This document shows, in pieces, positions 1-8,152 of a stretch of 27,840 bases of DNA. How positions within the stretch are numbered: position 1 is the first letter of the stretch; the number at the start of each line of letters is the position of its first letter. The stretch comes from Scatosoma sp045128055 (GTDB taxonomy: Bacteria > Bacillota > Clostridia > Christensenellales > Borkfalkiaceae): contig JBGVRC010000141.1 in the NCBI GenBank assembly GCA_045128055.1, forward strand, positions 1-27,840. Reading direction: 5' to 3'. The notes beneath the pieces are model-generated. The model made no database searches and was not told the origin of the DNA. It saw only the letters and a program-made list of their open reading frames with translations. A program made the position numbers and the translations under genes.

Positions 1-183
1 AATATGACATATGTATGCCTGTATAATACAAAATTCAAGCTTTTTTCCCATAAAATTGCTTTTTACGGTCAAAAAACACGAACAAAACGCAAACGGAACA
101 CGAACGCAAAAAGCGACGGCGATGAAAAAAACGTAGCGAAGCGAAAGCCGATGGGATTTTGCCGTATTTTTTTTGCAAATCCA

Positions 184-212
184 TTGATTTTTTCATAAAT
201 TCGTGGTATAAT
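184..212 (+). promoter_or_regulatory. Sigma-A promoter of the propeller protein gene, apparently leaderless
   Basis: TTGATT at 184-189 and TATAAT at 207-212 are separated by 17 bp, and a TG at 204-205 gives an extended -10. Transcription should start about 7 nt after the -10, at 219-221, which is the ATG at 221. No Shine-Dalgarno sequence precedes this ATG. The start itself is supported by the signal peptide that begins there. Nothing else is supported in the 220 bases before the gene. Confidence 0.75.
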
Positions 213-220
213 AATTCCGT

Positions 221-2605
221 ATGAAAAAAATCACGGTGAAAATTGCATCTTGGCTTGGTTGCAGCGCCCTTCTTTTATCGGGGGCGGCACTTTTGCGTAC
301 GCAAAATTACCAAGCGGAAGCAAGGGAAGGTCAGCCTGCCGCGCTTTCGGCGGCTTCGTCCCTGCCCACCCAGTTACTTTCGCCAAGCTCGTACGAAGAA
401 TACCTGCGCTTAAACACACCTTCCGACGCGGCGGTGGCGGGCAATTATACGGCGATTGCGGACGAAACGACCATTTACCTTTTCGACCGCGACGAAAACG
501 CGTATTTTGCTTACGAACATAAATCCAAGGTCACCAAGCTGCAATTCGACCTTTCGGAAACGCTGTACTTTTTAGACGAAGATATGCGGCTGTACACACT
601 CGACCCGCAAAGCGCGCAAACGGAAAACGCCGCTGTCAAAACGGAGCTTTCCTGTACCACTTTTTTAATCCAAGAAAACGATTTGTACTACACCGTAGAA
701 TCGGGCGGCAACGCCAAAATCAGCAAGACCGATTTAGCTTCTCTTGGGGAAACGAGTACGACCCTGGTCGAAGCCGTCACCCCCGGTCCTACGCTTACGT
801 ATTATAACGAAAAAATTTACTATACGTCAGGCAGAGAGCTTTGGACGTACGACGGGCAATATAACGACAAGCAATTCGTCGCCATTTTCCCCCATATTTC
901 CAAAATCACCGCCACCACCATTTTAGACGGCGTCATCTTGGTATGCTCCAACACGGAAGAAGGCAAAACGCAAAACAGCCAAAACCTGTTCGCCTATTCC
1001 CTTACCGAACTGTTGGAAACGAGCAGCTCTACCAAAGCGACAGAGCTTCCCACCGACGAAGAAGGGGGCTACGTAGCCTTATCCCAGCACGGCGGCTACG
1101 TCTACGCGGTAAAAAACAACGCCGTAAAGCAATACGACGTCCACGCCAACGCCTTCACAAGCTTTGAAATTTGCGATACGTCCGATTCCCTGCACCGCTT
1201 AAACGACGGCGCGGAAACCTGCTTGGTTGGGGATTTGCTCCTGATTGCCGACAACGGCAACGAGCGTATCAGCGTTTACGACGTAAAAGAAAAAACCTAC
1301 CGCCAGCCCATCACCATCAGCTTGGCGGCAAAATATTTGGCTTCCGACGGCGAAACGGTGATGGTCGCAAACGATAATTTGGCGATACTCTACGATTTAC
1401 AAGCGGAAAACTACGGACAAAAATTAGCCGTATTCAACAGCTTCGACTCCGTTTTGAAAGGCGTCGTCGGCGTATACGGCAAGTATTATTTCGTCACCCC
1501 CGACTATCGCTACGTCGCGGAAAAATCGGAAGAAGCTTGGACGCTCTCCGCTCCCAGCCTTGCCAACGTATCCGCTACCCTACTGACGGCGGACGCCTAC
1601 GGATATTTGTACGTAGCAGGCGGCGGCAGCGTGTATAAATACAGCGAAGAACAGTTTTTCTTGGACGCGGAACGGGAAAAGGTTTGCGAAGAGTTCCCGA
1701 CGGGCGCGGACAAAATGCTCGTGGACTACGCAGGCAATTTGTACGCCTTAAAGGAAGGTGCATTACAAAAGCTCGGCGGCGAAAGCTATGCCTTGAACAC
1801 GCCGCTCGTCTACACCCAAACGGCGCAGCTCCGTTCGTTTGCGTTCGGCATTGAAGAAAATATCACCTATCTTTTATACGACGAAGATTATTTGGCGACA
1901 ACCACCCTTTTGGATTTGCCCACCGTGCAAAAAATAGCGGTGAACGGCGCGGACGAAAGCATTTTCGCCAAGGAAAGCGCAAGCTTCCAAGTGGTAGAAA
2001 CCAAGCCCAACACGCTCACCGTGCGCTTTGATATGGAAAAATTATCGGGCGCGGAGCTTTTCCCCTATCTTTCCTACGAAAGACGGAGCGAGCCCTTTAT
2101 CGCCTTGAAGTTGGGCGAAAGCGGGCAGTACGACGTCTTGGCGGTGTACGATGAAGAAAAGGAAGAATATTTCACCTGCCTTGCGTTGAGCGATTTTTGC
2201 CAAAGCGCAGACGCATACTGCAAGGAATACGAAACGCAAACCATCGGGTATTTGACCAACGACGTGCAGATGTATAAATTCCCCTATTTAACCGACCTTC
2301 TCACCGTGGATAAAATGGACGGCGGCAAGCAGGTCACCTTGCTTGGAGAAGTGGAAAAGCTGGATTATAAATATTACCACGTAGCCTACGAAACCGCAGA
2401 CGGAGCGGTGATAAGCGGCTACGTACCCGTCAATTACGTCACCCCCTTTAACGGCGCGCCCCCCACGGTGCAACAGGTGACGGCGGAAAACAGCACGGAC
2501 GGTATGGATATGCTTTGGCGCAGTATCTATCTCGTTTTGGGCTTTGGCGTGGTTGCGATTTTAGTGGACGTATTGATTTTGAAAAAGCGCAAAAACGACG
2601 ATTGA
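221..2605 (+). CDS. Exported, membrane-anchored propeller-like protein with SH3-like domain
   Basis: I do not recognise a named family. Residues 1-33 look like a Sec signal peptide (MKKITVKIASW followed by a hydrophobic LLLSGAALL core). Residues about 60-660 show repeated short beta-rich blocks such as 'YLYVAGGGSVYKY' and 'NLYALKEGALQKL', typical of a beta-propeller (NHL/PQQ-like repeats). Residues about 675-745 resemble a bacterial SH3 domain: a 'VQMYKFP' start, then a 'KYYHVAYETADG' and 'GYVPVNYV' end. Residues about 763-786 form one membrane helix followed by a KKRKNDD stop-transfer tail, so most of the protein should be outside the cytoplasm. The role is unknown; an envelope or cell-wall binding scaffold is only a guess. 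The gene stands alone between its own promoter and the mgtE promoter. The ATG at 221 is chosen because the signal peptide starts there, although there is no ribosome binding site. Confidence 0.85.
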   Translation: MKKITVKIASWLGCSALLLSGAALLRTQNYQAEAREGQPAALSAASSLPTQLLSPSSYEEYLRLNTPSDAAVAGNYTAIADETTIYLFDRDENAYFAYEHKSKVTKLQFDLSETLYFLDEDMRLYTLDPQSAQTENAAVKTELSCTTFLIQENDLYYTVESGGNAKISKTDLASLGETSTTLVEAVTPGPTLTYYNEKIYYTSGRELWTYDGQYNDKQFVAIFPHISKITATTILDGVILVCSNTEEGKTQNSQNLFAYSLTELLETSSSTKATELPTDEEGGYVALSQHGGYVYAVKNNAVKQYDVHANAFTSFEICDTSDSLHRLNDGAETCLVGDLLLIADNGNERISVYDVKEKTYRQPITISLAAKYLASDGETVMVANDNLAILYDLQAENYGQKLAVFNSFDSVLKGVVGVYGKYYFVTPDYRYVAEKSEEAWTLSAPSLANVSATLLTADAYGYLYVAGGGSVYKYSEEQFFLDAEREKVCEEFPTGADKMLVDYAGNLYALKEGALQKLGGESYALNTPLVYTQTAQLRSFAFGIEENITYLLYDEDYLATTTLLDLPTVQKIAVNGADESIFAKESASFQVVETKPNTLTVRFDMEKLSGAELFPYLSYERRSEPFIALKLGESGQYDVLAVYDEEKEEYFTCLALSDFCQSADAYCKEYETQTIGYLTNDVQMYKFPYLTDLLTVDKMDGGKQVTLLGEVEKLDYKYYHVAYETADGAVISGYVPVNYVTPFNGAPPTVQQVTAENSTDGMDMLWRSIYLVLGFGVVAILVDVLILKKRKNDD

Positions 2606-2607
2606 TT

Positions 2608-2637
2608 TCGTCAAAATATCGCCACGCAAGCTATAAT
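2608..2637 (+). promoter_or_regulatory. Candidate promoter of the mgtE leader
   Basis: TCGTCA at 2608-2613 and a perfect TATAAT at 2632-2637 are 18 bp apart, starting three bases after the previous stop codon. The predicted start near 2644 coincides with the left arm of the repeat-derived hairpin, giving a leader of about 215 nt before mgtE. The -35 is only a moderate match. Confidence 0.5.
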
Positions 2638-2642
2638 AAAAT

Positions 2643-2678
2643 AAGGCGCTGTCGCAGCCGAATGTTGAGATAGAGCCT
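2643..2678 (+). repeat. Short inverted-repeat hairpin related to the MITE-like element at 10567-10744
   Basis: The left arm AGGCGCTGTC (2644-2653) can pair with GATAGAGCCT (2669-2678), with one mismatch and one G-U pair. The segment CCGAATGTTGAGATAGAGCCT is nearly identical to the right end of the element at 10567-10744 (CCGAATGTTGGGATAGAAGCCT). It therefore looks like an internally deleted copy sitting at the very 5' end of the mgtE transcript. Confidence 0.6.
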
Positions 2679-2704
2679 AAAAAATAAATAAAAGGAGAAA
2701 AAAT

Positions 2705-2788
2705 ATGTCAGACGGTTATCCAAGTACAAGCGTTACCCCGCTAAGTTTCGTTGATAAAACGCTTTTTTTCTCCTGCAATTTGAAATAA
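2705..2788 (+). CDS. Putative 27-residue leader peptide upstream of mgtE
   Basis: This small ORF encodes a 27-residue peptide beginning MSDGYPSTSVTPLSF and ending CNLK. It has a strong ribosome binding site, AAGGAG at 2692-2697, 7 nt before the ATG. It ends 70 nt before mgtE. A potential hairpin, GCCGTC (2790-2795) with GACGGT (2812-2817), follows the stop immediately. The arrangement resembles leader-peptide control of Mg2+ transporter genes such as mgtL/mgtA in Salmonella, but no sequence similarity is claimed. No M-box consensus is obvious by eye. The alternative is a chance ORF in a repeat-derived leader. Confidence 0.4.
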   Translation: MSDGYPSTSVTPLSFVDKTLFFSCNLK

Positions 2789-2858
2789 AGCCGTCTTATC
2801 GGCGTTTCTTTGACGGTACGCTACCCAAGATTTCGACGAATATTTTTGGAGATAGAGT

Positions 2859-4523
2859 ATGGAAAAAGAAATTTTTGCATTATTACAACAAGCCGATTTT
2901 TCGCAAGCTGCGGAAATCGCAAACAAATACGAACCGAGCGAGCTTATTGCCCTTTTACAAGAATTAGACGACGACGCGCTTTCGGCGTTTTGTCACGCTT
3001 TGGACAGCGACTTTTTGGCGGAAGCTCTGGTTTTATTAGAGCCTTCCCTGCAAGAAAAAATCCTTGGCTGTTTGCAAGACGAAGCCTTGGAAAAGGTTAT
3101 GGACGAAGTTTCCGTGGACGACACGGTGGAAATCATCGAAGATATGCCGCAGGAAATTATCCGCCGTATCGCGGAAACGGACGATATTTTGTCTTTGCTG
3201 GAAGATAGAAACTACGCCGTGTTAAAGCCCTTGCTTTCGGATATGAACGCCAAGGACCTTGCCGAAGTTTTTGAAGAAACGGAACAGGACAAGGACCTAT
3301 TGATTTTGTTCCGCATCTTGCCCAAGGATTTGGCGGCGGAAACCTTTGTTGAAATGGATTCCGACGTGCAAAAACGCTTGATTGTAAAGCTGAGCGACAG
3401 AGAGCTTAAAGAAGTCTTAGACGAGCTGTTTTTGGACGACACGGTAGACTTGATTGAAGAAATGCCCGCCAGCGTCGTCAAGCGTGTTTTGGCGCAAAGC
3501 GACAGCGAAACCCGCGCCTATATCAACGATATTTTGAAATATCCGAAAGACAGCGCAGGCAGCATTATGACCATCGAGTTCGTTTCCCTGCGCCCCGATA
3601 TGACGGTGGACGACGCGTTTGAACGCATACGCCGAACGGCAATCGACAAGGAAACCATCTACACCTGCTACGTCATTGACGAAACGAACAAAATCATCGG
3701 TTTGGTGACGGCGAAACGTTTGATGTTGGCGCAAAAGGACGAGCTGATTTCCGAAATTATGGAAGAAAACGTCATCTACGCCTACACCGAAGACGACAAG
3801 GAAGAAGTAGCGCGCACCATTTCCGATTACGGGTTTTTGGCGTTGCCTATCGTAGATAGAGAACGCCGCTTGGTGGGGATCGTCACCGTCGACGACGCAA
3901 TGGACGTCATCGAAGAAGAAAACACCGAAGATATCGCAAAAATGGCGGCTATGGCGCCTACCGACAAGCCCTATTTGAAAACGAGCGCGTTCACCCTTTG
4001 GAAAAACCGTTTTTTGTGGCTTTTAATCCTTATGCTGGGCGCAACCTTTACGGGCTTGATTTTAAACAATTACGAAGCCCAGCTTTCCACCTGCTTGGTG
4101 GCTTGCGTGCCTATGATTATGGGTACGGGCGGGAACTCCGGTTCGCAGGCTTCCGTAACCGTCATTCGCGCCCTTTCCCTTGGCGAAATCCAAACCAAGG
4201 ACGTGGGAAAGGTGATTATAAAGGAACTGCTCACTTCCCTTTTGCTTGGCGTCACCCTTGCAATCGCTTGCTTTGCAAAGCTCGTTTTGCTGGACGGAAT
4301 GTTGCTTGGGTTTGACGGCTATACCTACGAAGTTTGCCTGGTAGTATCACTTGCCCTGCTTTGCACGGTGGTCGTAGCCAAGCTCGTCGGCGCGATTTTG
4401 CCTATTTTAGCAAAGCTTTGCCGCCTTGACCCTGCGGTGGTTGCAAACCCTTTCATCACCACCATCGTGGACGCCGTTTCGGTGATTTTGTTCTGTTATT
4501 TATCCATCGGCATTTTGCCGTAA
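2859..4523 (+). CDS. mgtE: MgtE magnesium channel/transporter with duplicated N domain
   Basis: MgtE is a Mg2+-gated Mg2+ channel of the inner membrane. The C-terminal membrane domain (residues about 385-554) carries the family pore signature PMIMGTGGNSGSQAS (418-432) and the conserved aspartate region TTIVDAVSV (534-542). Two CBS domains lie at about 235-350, introduced by the typical YPKDSAGSIM. At 554 residues it is about 100 longer than the usual 450. The excess is a second copy of the superhelical MgtE_N domain: residues 8-108 and 115-215 align end to end, for example DDTVEIIEDMP (87-97) and DDTVDLIEEMP (193-203). In the family the N domain and CBS pair sense cytoplasmic Mg2+ and close the pore. 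The ATG at 2859 has GGAG 7 nt upstream. It has its own leader and ends at a terminator shared with the convergent cysK. Confidence 0.96.
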   Translation: MEKEIFALLQQADFSQAAEIANKYEPSELIALLQELDDDALSAFCHALDSDFLAEALVLLEPSLQEKILGCLQDEALEKVMDEVSVDDTVEIIEDMPQEIIRRIAETDDILSLLEDRNYAVLKPLLSDMNAKDLAEVFEETEQDKDLLILFRILPKDLAAETFVEMDSDVQKRLIVKLSDRELKEVLDELFLDDTVDLIEEMPASVVKRVLAQSDSETRAYINDILKYPKDSAGSIMTIEFVSLRPDMTVDDAFERIRRTAIDKETIYTCYVIDETNKIIGLVTAKRLMLAQKDELISEIMEENVIYAYTEDDKEEVARTISDYGFLALPIVDRERRLVGIVTVDDAMDVIEEENTEDIAKMAAMAPTDKPYLKTSAFTLWKNRFLWLLILMLGATFTGLILNNYEAQLSTCLVACVPMIMGTGGNSGSQASVTVIRALSLGEIQTKDVGKVIIKELLTSLLLGVTLAIACFAKLVLLDGMLLGFDGYTYEVCLVVSLALLCTVVVAKLVGAILPILAKLCRLDPAVVANPFITTIVDAVSVILFCYLSIGILP

Positions 4524-4539
4524 AACAAATTTGCATTTT

Positions 4540-4570
4540 AAAAGGCTTTGGAAATTTCCCAAAGCCTTTT
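4540..4570. terminator. Bidirectional intrinsic terminator between mgtE and cysK
   Basis: AAAAGGCTTTGG (4540-4551) pairs perfectly with CCAAAGCCTTTT (4559-4570). With A-rich and T-rich ends on both sides it can serve both convergent genes. Confidence 0.9.
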
Positions 4571-4579
4571 CGTTTGCGT

Positions 4580-5497
4580 TTAATCGTTAAATTGTGGAAT
4601 GGACGCGTACCTGCCCCCGTCGTCGGGCAAAACCGTCACGATGTTTTTGCCTGCGTTTTCTTCCCGTTTGGCAAGCGCGATTGCCGCCGCTACGTTTGCA
4701 CCCGAAGAAATGCCCACGTATAAATTTTCTTGTTTTCGCAAAAGCTTCGCCGTCGCAAACGCTTCTTCGTCCGTCACCGTCAGCACTTCGTCGTAGATAT
4801 TTCTATCCAGCACGGCAGGCACGAAATTTGCGCCTATCCCTTGAATACCGTGCGCCGCCGCCTTGCCCCCCGACAACAGCGGAGATTTTTGCGGTTCTAC
4901 CGCCACAACGCGAATAGCCGCATTTTTCTCCTTTAAAAATTTACCTATCCCCGTCAACGTGCCGCCCGTGCCGACCGCCGCGACGAAAATATCCGTTTTT
5001 CCGTCCGTTTGCGACCAAATTTCCGGCGCGGTCGTTTGGTAGTGCGCCGCCGCGCAGGCGGGATTGTTGAACTGATCGGCAAGCACGCTGTTTTGCGTGT
5101 TGTTTACGATTTCCAACGCCCGTTCCACCGCGCCTTGCATCCCTTTTTTGCCGTCGGTCAGCTCGACTTCGCCGCCGTAGCTTTTGATGAGCGCTATCCG
5201 TTCTACGCTCATGCTATCGGGCATAACGATAATCGTTTTATAGCCGCGTTTTTTGCCGACGAGAGCCAAACCCACGCCCGTGTTTCCCGACGTAGCTTCG
5301 ACCATGGTGCCGCCATTTTGCAATTTGCCGTCCTTTTCCGCTTGGTCGATAATCGCAAGGGCAACCCTATCCTTGATAGACCCGCCCGCGTTTTCGCTTT
5401 CCACTTTGGCGTACAAAGCCGCTTTTAAATTGTAGATTTTTTCGATATTTTGCAACCGCGCGAGCCGCGTATTGCCTATCTTGATTATTTCGTCCAT
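4580..5497 (-). CDS. cysK: Cysteine synthase (O-acetylserine sulfhydrylase)
   Basis: This is a PLP enzyme of the fold-type II family that makes cysteine from O-acetylserine and sulfide. The PLP lysine is K42 in NAGGSIKDR, the substrate loop is TSGNTG (69-74), and the phosphate-binding loop is GTGGT (about residue 177). The region EPQKSPLLSGG and HGIQGIGANFVP are typical of CysK. The length of 305 is normal. It is the last gene of a minus-strand run, 10 nt after the HAD phosphatase, and ends at a terminator. A weak AAAGAGA precedes the ATG. Related enzymes (CysM, cystathionine beta-synthase) share these motifs, but the length and the GIQGIGA segment favour CysK. No serine acetyltransferase gene is in view. 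Confidence 0.93.
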   Translation of the reverse strand: MDEIIKIGNTRLARLQNIEKIYNLKAALYAKVESENAGGSIKDRVALAIIDQAEKDGKLQNGGTMVEATSGNTGVGLALVGKKRGYKTIIVMPDSMSVERIALIKSYGGEVELTDGKKGMQGAVERALEIVNNTQNSVLADQFNNPACAAAHYQTTAPEIWSQTDGKTDIFVAAVGTGGTLTGIGKFLKEKNAAIRVVAVEPQKSPLLSGGKAAAHGIQGIGANFVPAVLDRNIYDEVLTVTDEEAFATAKLLRKQENLYVGISSGANVAAAIALAKREENAGKNIVTVLPDDGGRYASIPQFND

Positions 5498-5507
5498 ATC
5501 GTTCTCT

Positions 5508-6155
5508 TTATTGTATGCAATATTGTAAAATTTCGTCGGGATCGTCTATCAAAACGGTCGCTCCGTTTTCTATCAAGAAATCTTTATCCTTAAAGCCCCA
5601 AGTGACGGAAATGCAAGCCACGCCTGCGTTTTGCGCCGTTTGGATATCCACTTCGCTGTCCCCCACGTACGCCGTTTTTTGCTTGTCCGCGCCCAGCTTT
5701 TCCATCACGGCAAGCAGGGAATCGGGGGCGGGCTTTTTGCGTACGCCGTTTGCTTCGTCTTCTCCCACCGCCGCCAAAAGCAAGCCGCCGAAGTATTCTT
5801 CCGCGAGCTTTTTCACCGCAAAATCCGCTTTGTTGGATACCACCGCCGTTTTTATCCCTTTCGCTTGCAGGTTTTTCAGCAAGGGCAAAATGCCTGCGTA
5901 AGCCCGCGTTTCGTCCGCGCAATGCGCCGCGTAATATTCCTTAAACGCCTGCAAAACGGCTTCGAAAAGGGGCGTTTCTTTACCGATTGCCCGCTTTATC
6001 AGCATTGCGATCCCGTTGCCGACAAAAGAGCGCACTTCGTCCTTGGTACGCTTGGGAAAGCCGTATTTTCCCAAAGCGAAGTTGACCGCGGCGTGCAAAT
6101 CCGCCAAGGTGTCGAGCAGCGTTCCGTCTAAATCAAATACAATAGTCTCGTACAT
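5508..6155 (-). CDS. HAD-family phosphatase, phosphoglycolate phosphatase-like
   Basis: All HAD motifs are present: motif I DLDGTLLDT (8-16) with the nucleophile and acid/base aspartates, motif II VVSNK near residue 105, the motif III lysine in RKKPAPD, and motif IV GDSEVD near residue 165. A helical cap follows motif I, as in subfamily IA enzymes (Gph, PpaX). The substrate cannot be told from sequence. GGGG lies 5 nt before the ATG. It starts 11 nt after the response regulator and ends 10 nt before cysK, so it is probably co-transcribed with both. Confidence 0.88.
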   Translation of the reverse strand: MYETIVFDLDGTLLDTLADLHAAVNFALGKYGFPKRTKDEVRSFVGNGIAMLIKRAIGKETPLFEAVLQAFKEYYAAHCADETRAYAGILPLLKNLQAKGIKTAVVSNKADFAVKKLAEEYFGGLLLAAVGEDEANGVRKKPAPDSLLAVMEKLGADKQKTAYVGDSEVDIQTAQNAGVACISVTWGFKDKDFLIENGATVLIDDPDEILQYCIQ

Positions 6156-6166
6156 GGTAACCCCGT

Positions 6167-6814
6167 TTATTGCAAAATCTCGCGAATTCTCTCTACGGCT
6201 TCCGCGCGGTTGTCGCTGCCCGTTTTGACGTAAATGGACGAAACGTAATTTCTCGTCGTGCCTTCGGAAAGCTTCAACGCCGATGAAATTTGGCGGTTGG
6301 TAAAACCTTCGTACATCATCAAGGCAATTTCCACTTCTCTGTCCGAAAGGGAAAAGGCGCGGGTTAGACGAATTTCTCTATCCGCCGCCACGCGCGTCGC
6401 TGCGTCCGCTATTCTTCGCGCGATCTTCGCAGGGAGAATGGTGTCCCCTGCGTAGGCGTTTTTGACGGCGTCAATCAATGCGTTGCCGCCGATGTCTTTT
6501 AATAAATAGCCGCTTGCTCCGTTGTTGATAGCGTTTAAAATATAGTCGCTGTCGTCAAACGTCGTCAAAATAATCACTTTGCAGGCGGGATATTCCGTTT
6601 TGATACGCTGGGTTGCGACGACGCCGTTCATATTCGGCATACGGATATCGAGCAAAACGACGTCCGCCGCCTTTTGTTGCATTTTCGCAAGGGCTTCTAC
6701 GCCGTCCGCAGCCAAAGCCACGACTTCCAAGCTTTCGTCCGTGGCCAACACGTTTGCGATTTCTTGGGCGAGCTCCGTTTGGTCGTCTACGACCATTACC
6801 TTGATTGTAGCCAT
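6167..6814 (-). CDS. Two-component response regulator, NarL/LuxR type
   Basis: The N-terminal receiver domain has the acidic pair D10-D11, the phosphoacceptor D56 in LLDIRMP, the switch threonine near 84-85 and K106 in GYLLKD. The C-terminal domain (about 148-212) is a LuxR-type helix-turn-helix with LSDREVEIA and FTNRQISSAL, followed by SEGTTRNYVSSIY. Length 215 is normal. The start has AAGGGG just upstream. It follows its cognate kinase by 15 nt, so the two form one signalling unit. The target genes are unknown; the HAD and cysK genes immediately downstream are the obvious first candidates, along with autoregulation. Confidence 0.95.
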   Translation of the reverse strand: MATIKVMVVDDQTELAQEIANVLATDESLEVVALAADGVEALAKMQQKAADVVLLDIRMPNMNGVVATQRIKTEYPACKVIILTTFDDSDYILNAINNGASGYLLKDIGGNALIDAVKNAYAGDTILPAKIARRIADAATRVAADREIRLTRAFSLSDREVEIALMMYEGFTNRQISSALKLSEGTTRNYVSSIYVKTGSDNRAEAVERIREILQ

Positions 6815-6829
6815 ATCTATCCCCTTTTC

Positions 6830-8137
6830 TTATTTTTCATTATCCGCAGGCAGCGTAACGCGCAGCTCTACGCCTTCGTTTTCTTCATAGTCAAGCGCTA
6901 TTTCGCCGCCGAAGGCTCTTGCTCTGTCCTGCATAGACGTCAAGCCGAAGCCGAACTTGATTTCCCCTTTTACGCCCTTACCGTTGTCGGAGAGCAAGAA
7001 GTGCAAGCTTTCGTTTTCTTTTTTAAACTCGAACCAAAACGCCGTAGCGCCGCCGTGGCGCAAGCTGTTGGAAATGCCTTCTTTGAGCGTATTGCAAAGG
7101 AAACGAAACTTGGCGTCTGAAAGCGTTACGTCTTCGATTGCCGAACGAATGGCGATACCCGTGCCGTCCGTGGATTCGTGAATAATCTTTTCAAAGGCTG
7201 TTTTTAGCGAAGCTTTGGCGGTATTGCCCGAAAGCAAATGCACGCTGTCGCGCAATTCTTCCAAGGCGTGCTTGGCTTGCAAATTCGCCGCGACGATTTT
7301 GGATTTGGCTTCGGCGGGGTTCTCTTCCACGATCCGCTTTGCCGCTTCCGTTTGCATAATAACGGTGGTGAGCGAATGTCCCGCGGTGTCGTGGATGTCC
7401 TTGGCTATGCGTTGGCGTTCTTCCAAAGCGGTCACTTCCGCTACGACCGCGTACGCTTTTTCCAGCTCTTTTTTGCTTTCGTCCAGCTCTTGCAGCGTTC
7501 TATGCAAGCGAAGATATTGACGATAGAACGCAAGCGTTATGTGTAAAATAATAAAGTGCATAAAAAGCGCGAGCGCCGCGCCGAACGCGTCCTGTAAAAT
7601 TTCCGTCAAGCCTGCTTCGGAAATGACAAGTTGCTTTGCCGTGTAACAGCCTGCGTATAAGGGTACGACCGCGCCGAAAATGGTAAACGAAGCCCGAAGG
7701 TTGGGCGCGCCGATGTATAATTCGCTTAAAATGATGATATAGATGGTGATGGGATGCGTGCCGTCGGCTATGAATAGGATACAGCACGAACAAAGCATAT
7801 TGATAACGGAAAAAATTACGTCCTTGCCGCTTTGTCTAAACGCGAACAGCTGCAAGCTTTTGGAAAGCGCGAGCCCGCCTGAACAAGCTAACAGCGCGAT
7901 ATATAAAATTCCGCCGTAGGACTTCTCCCAAAACCGCATTTGTTGCCAAAGCATCAAGACTTCGACCAAGACGAGCAGGACGTATAAAAGCACCTTAAAA
8001 AAAAGGACGAATTGCCGTTCGTTTCTAAAATCGTAGTGGCCAAACAAACGCAAGAAATAGTTGCGGAAGCGTTTTTCTTCCCCTTTTTCCTGCGCTTTGC
8101 TTTTGGTATGCAGTTGTTCCTTTTTCGCTTTCGACAT
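6830..8137 (-). CDS. Sensor histidine kinase, NarX/LiaS/DesK-like (HisKA_3)
   Basis: A charged cytoplasmic N terminus (1-40) is followed by about six hydrophobic helices (roughly 43-64, 75-95, 107-124, 128-143, 150-165, 183-204) with no sizeable extracellular domain. A coiled linker (205-240) leads to the HisKA_3 box RQRIAKDIHDTAGHSLT, with phosphoacceptor H249. The ATPase domain shows the N box (ISNSLRHGGATAF) and G1 box (SDNGKGV). A kinase that is almost all membrane helices outside suggests sensing of a membrane-borne or hydrophobic cue, as in DesK/LiaS-like kinases; the cue is unknown. AAGGA lies 7 nt before the ATG. Its response regulator follows directly. Confidence 0.94.
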   Translation of the reverse strand: MSKAKKEQLHTKSKAQEKGEEKRFRNYFLRLFGHYDFRNERQFVLFFKVLLYVLLVLVEVLMLWQQMRFWEKSYGGILYIALLACSGGLALSKSLQLFAFRQSGKDVIFSVINMLCSCCILFIADGTHPITIYIIILSELYIGAPNLRASFTIFGAVVPLYAGCYTAKQLVISEAGLTEILQDAFGAALALFMHFIILHITLAFYRQYLRLHRTLQELDESKKELEKAYAVVAEVTALEERQRIAKDIHDTAGHSLTTVIMQTEAAKRIVEENPAEAKSKIVAANLQAKHALEELRDSVHLLSGNTAKASLKTAFEKIIHESTDGTGIAIRSAIEDVTLSDAKFRFLCNTLKEGISNSLRHGGATAFWFEFKKENESLHFLLSDNGKGVKGEIKFGFGLTSMQDRARAFGGEIALDYEENEGVELRVTLPADNEK

Positions 8138-8152
8138 ATTTTTTCCTTTTGG

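Noticed and set aside
4..198. 64-codon ORF before the propeller gene
   Set aside because: Lysine/arginine-rich low-complexity product, no ribosome binding site, and no family resemblance; it runs into the promoter at 184-212.
2643..2858. M-box or yybP-ykoY riboswitch
   Set aside because: I could not find the conserved core segments of either class by eye; a covariance search would settle it.
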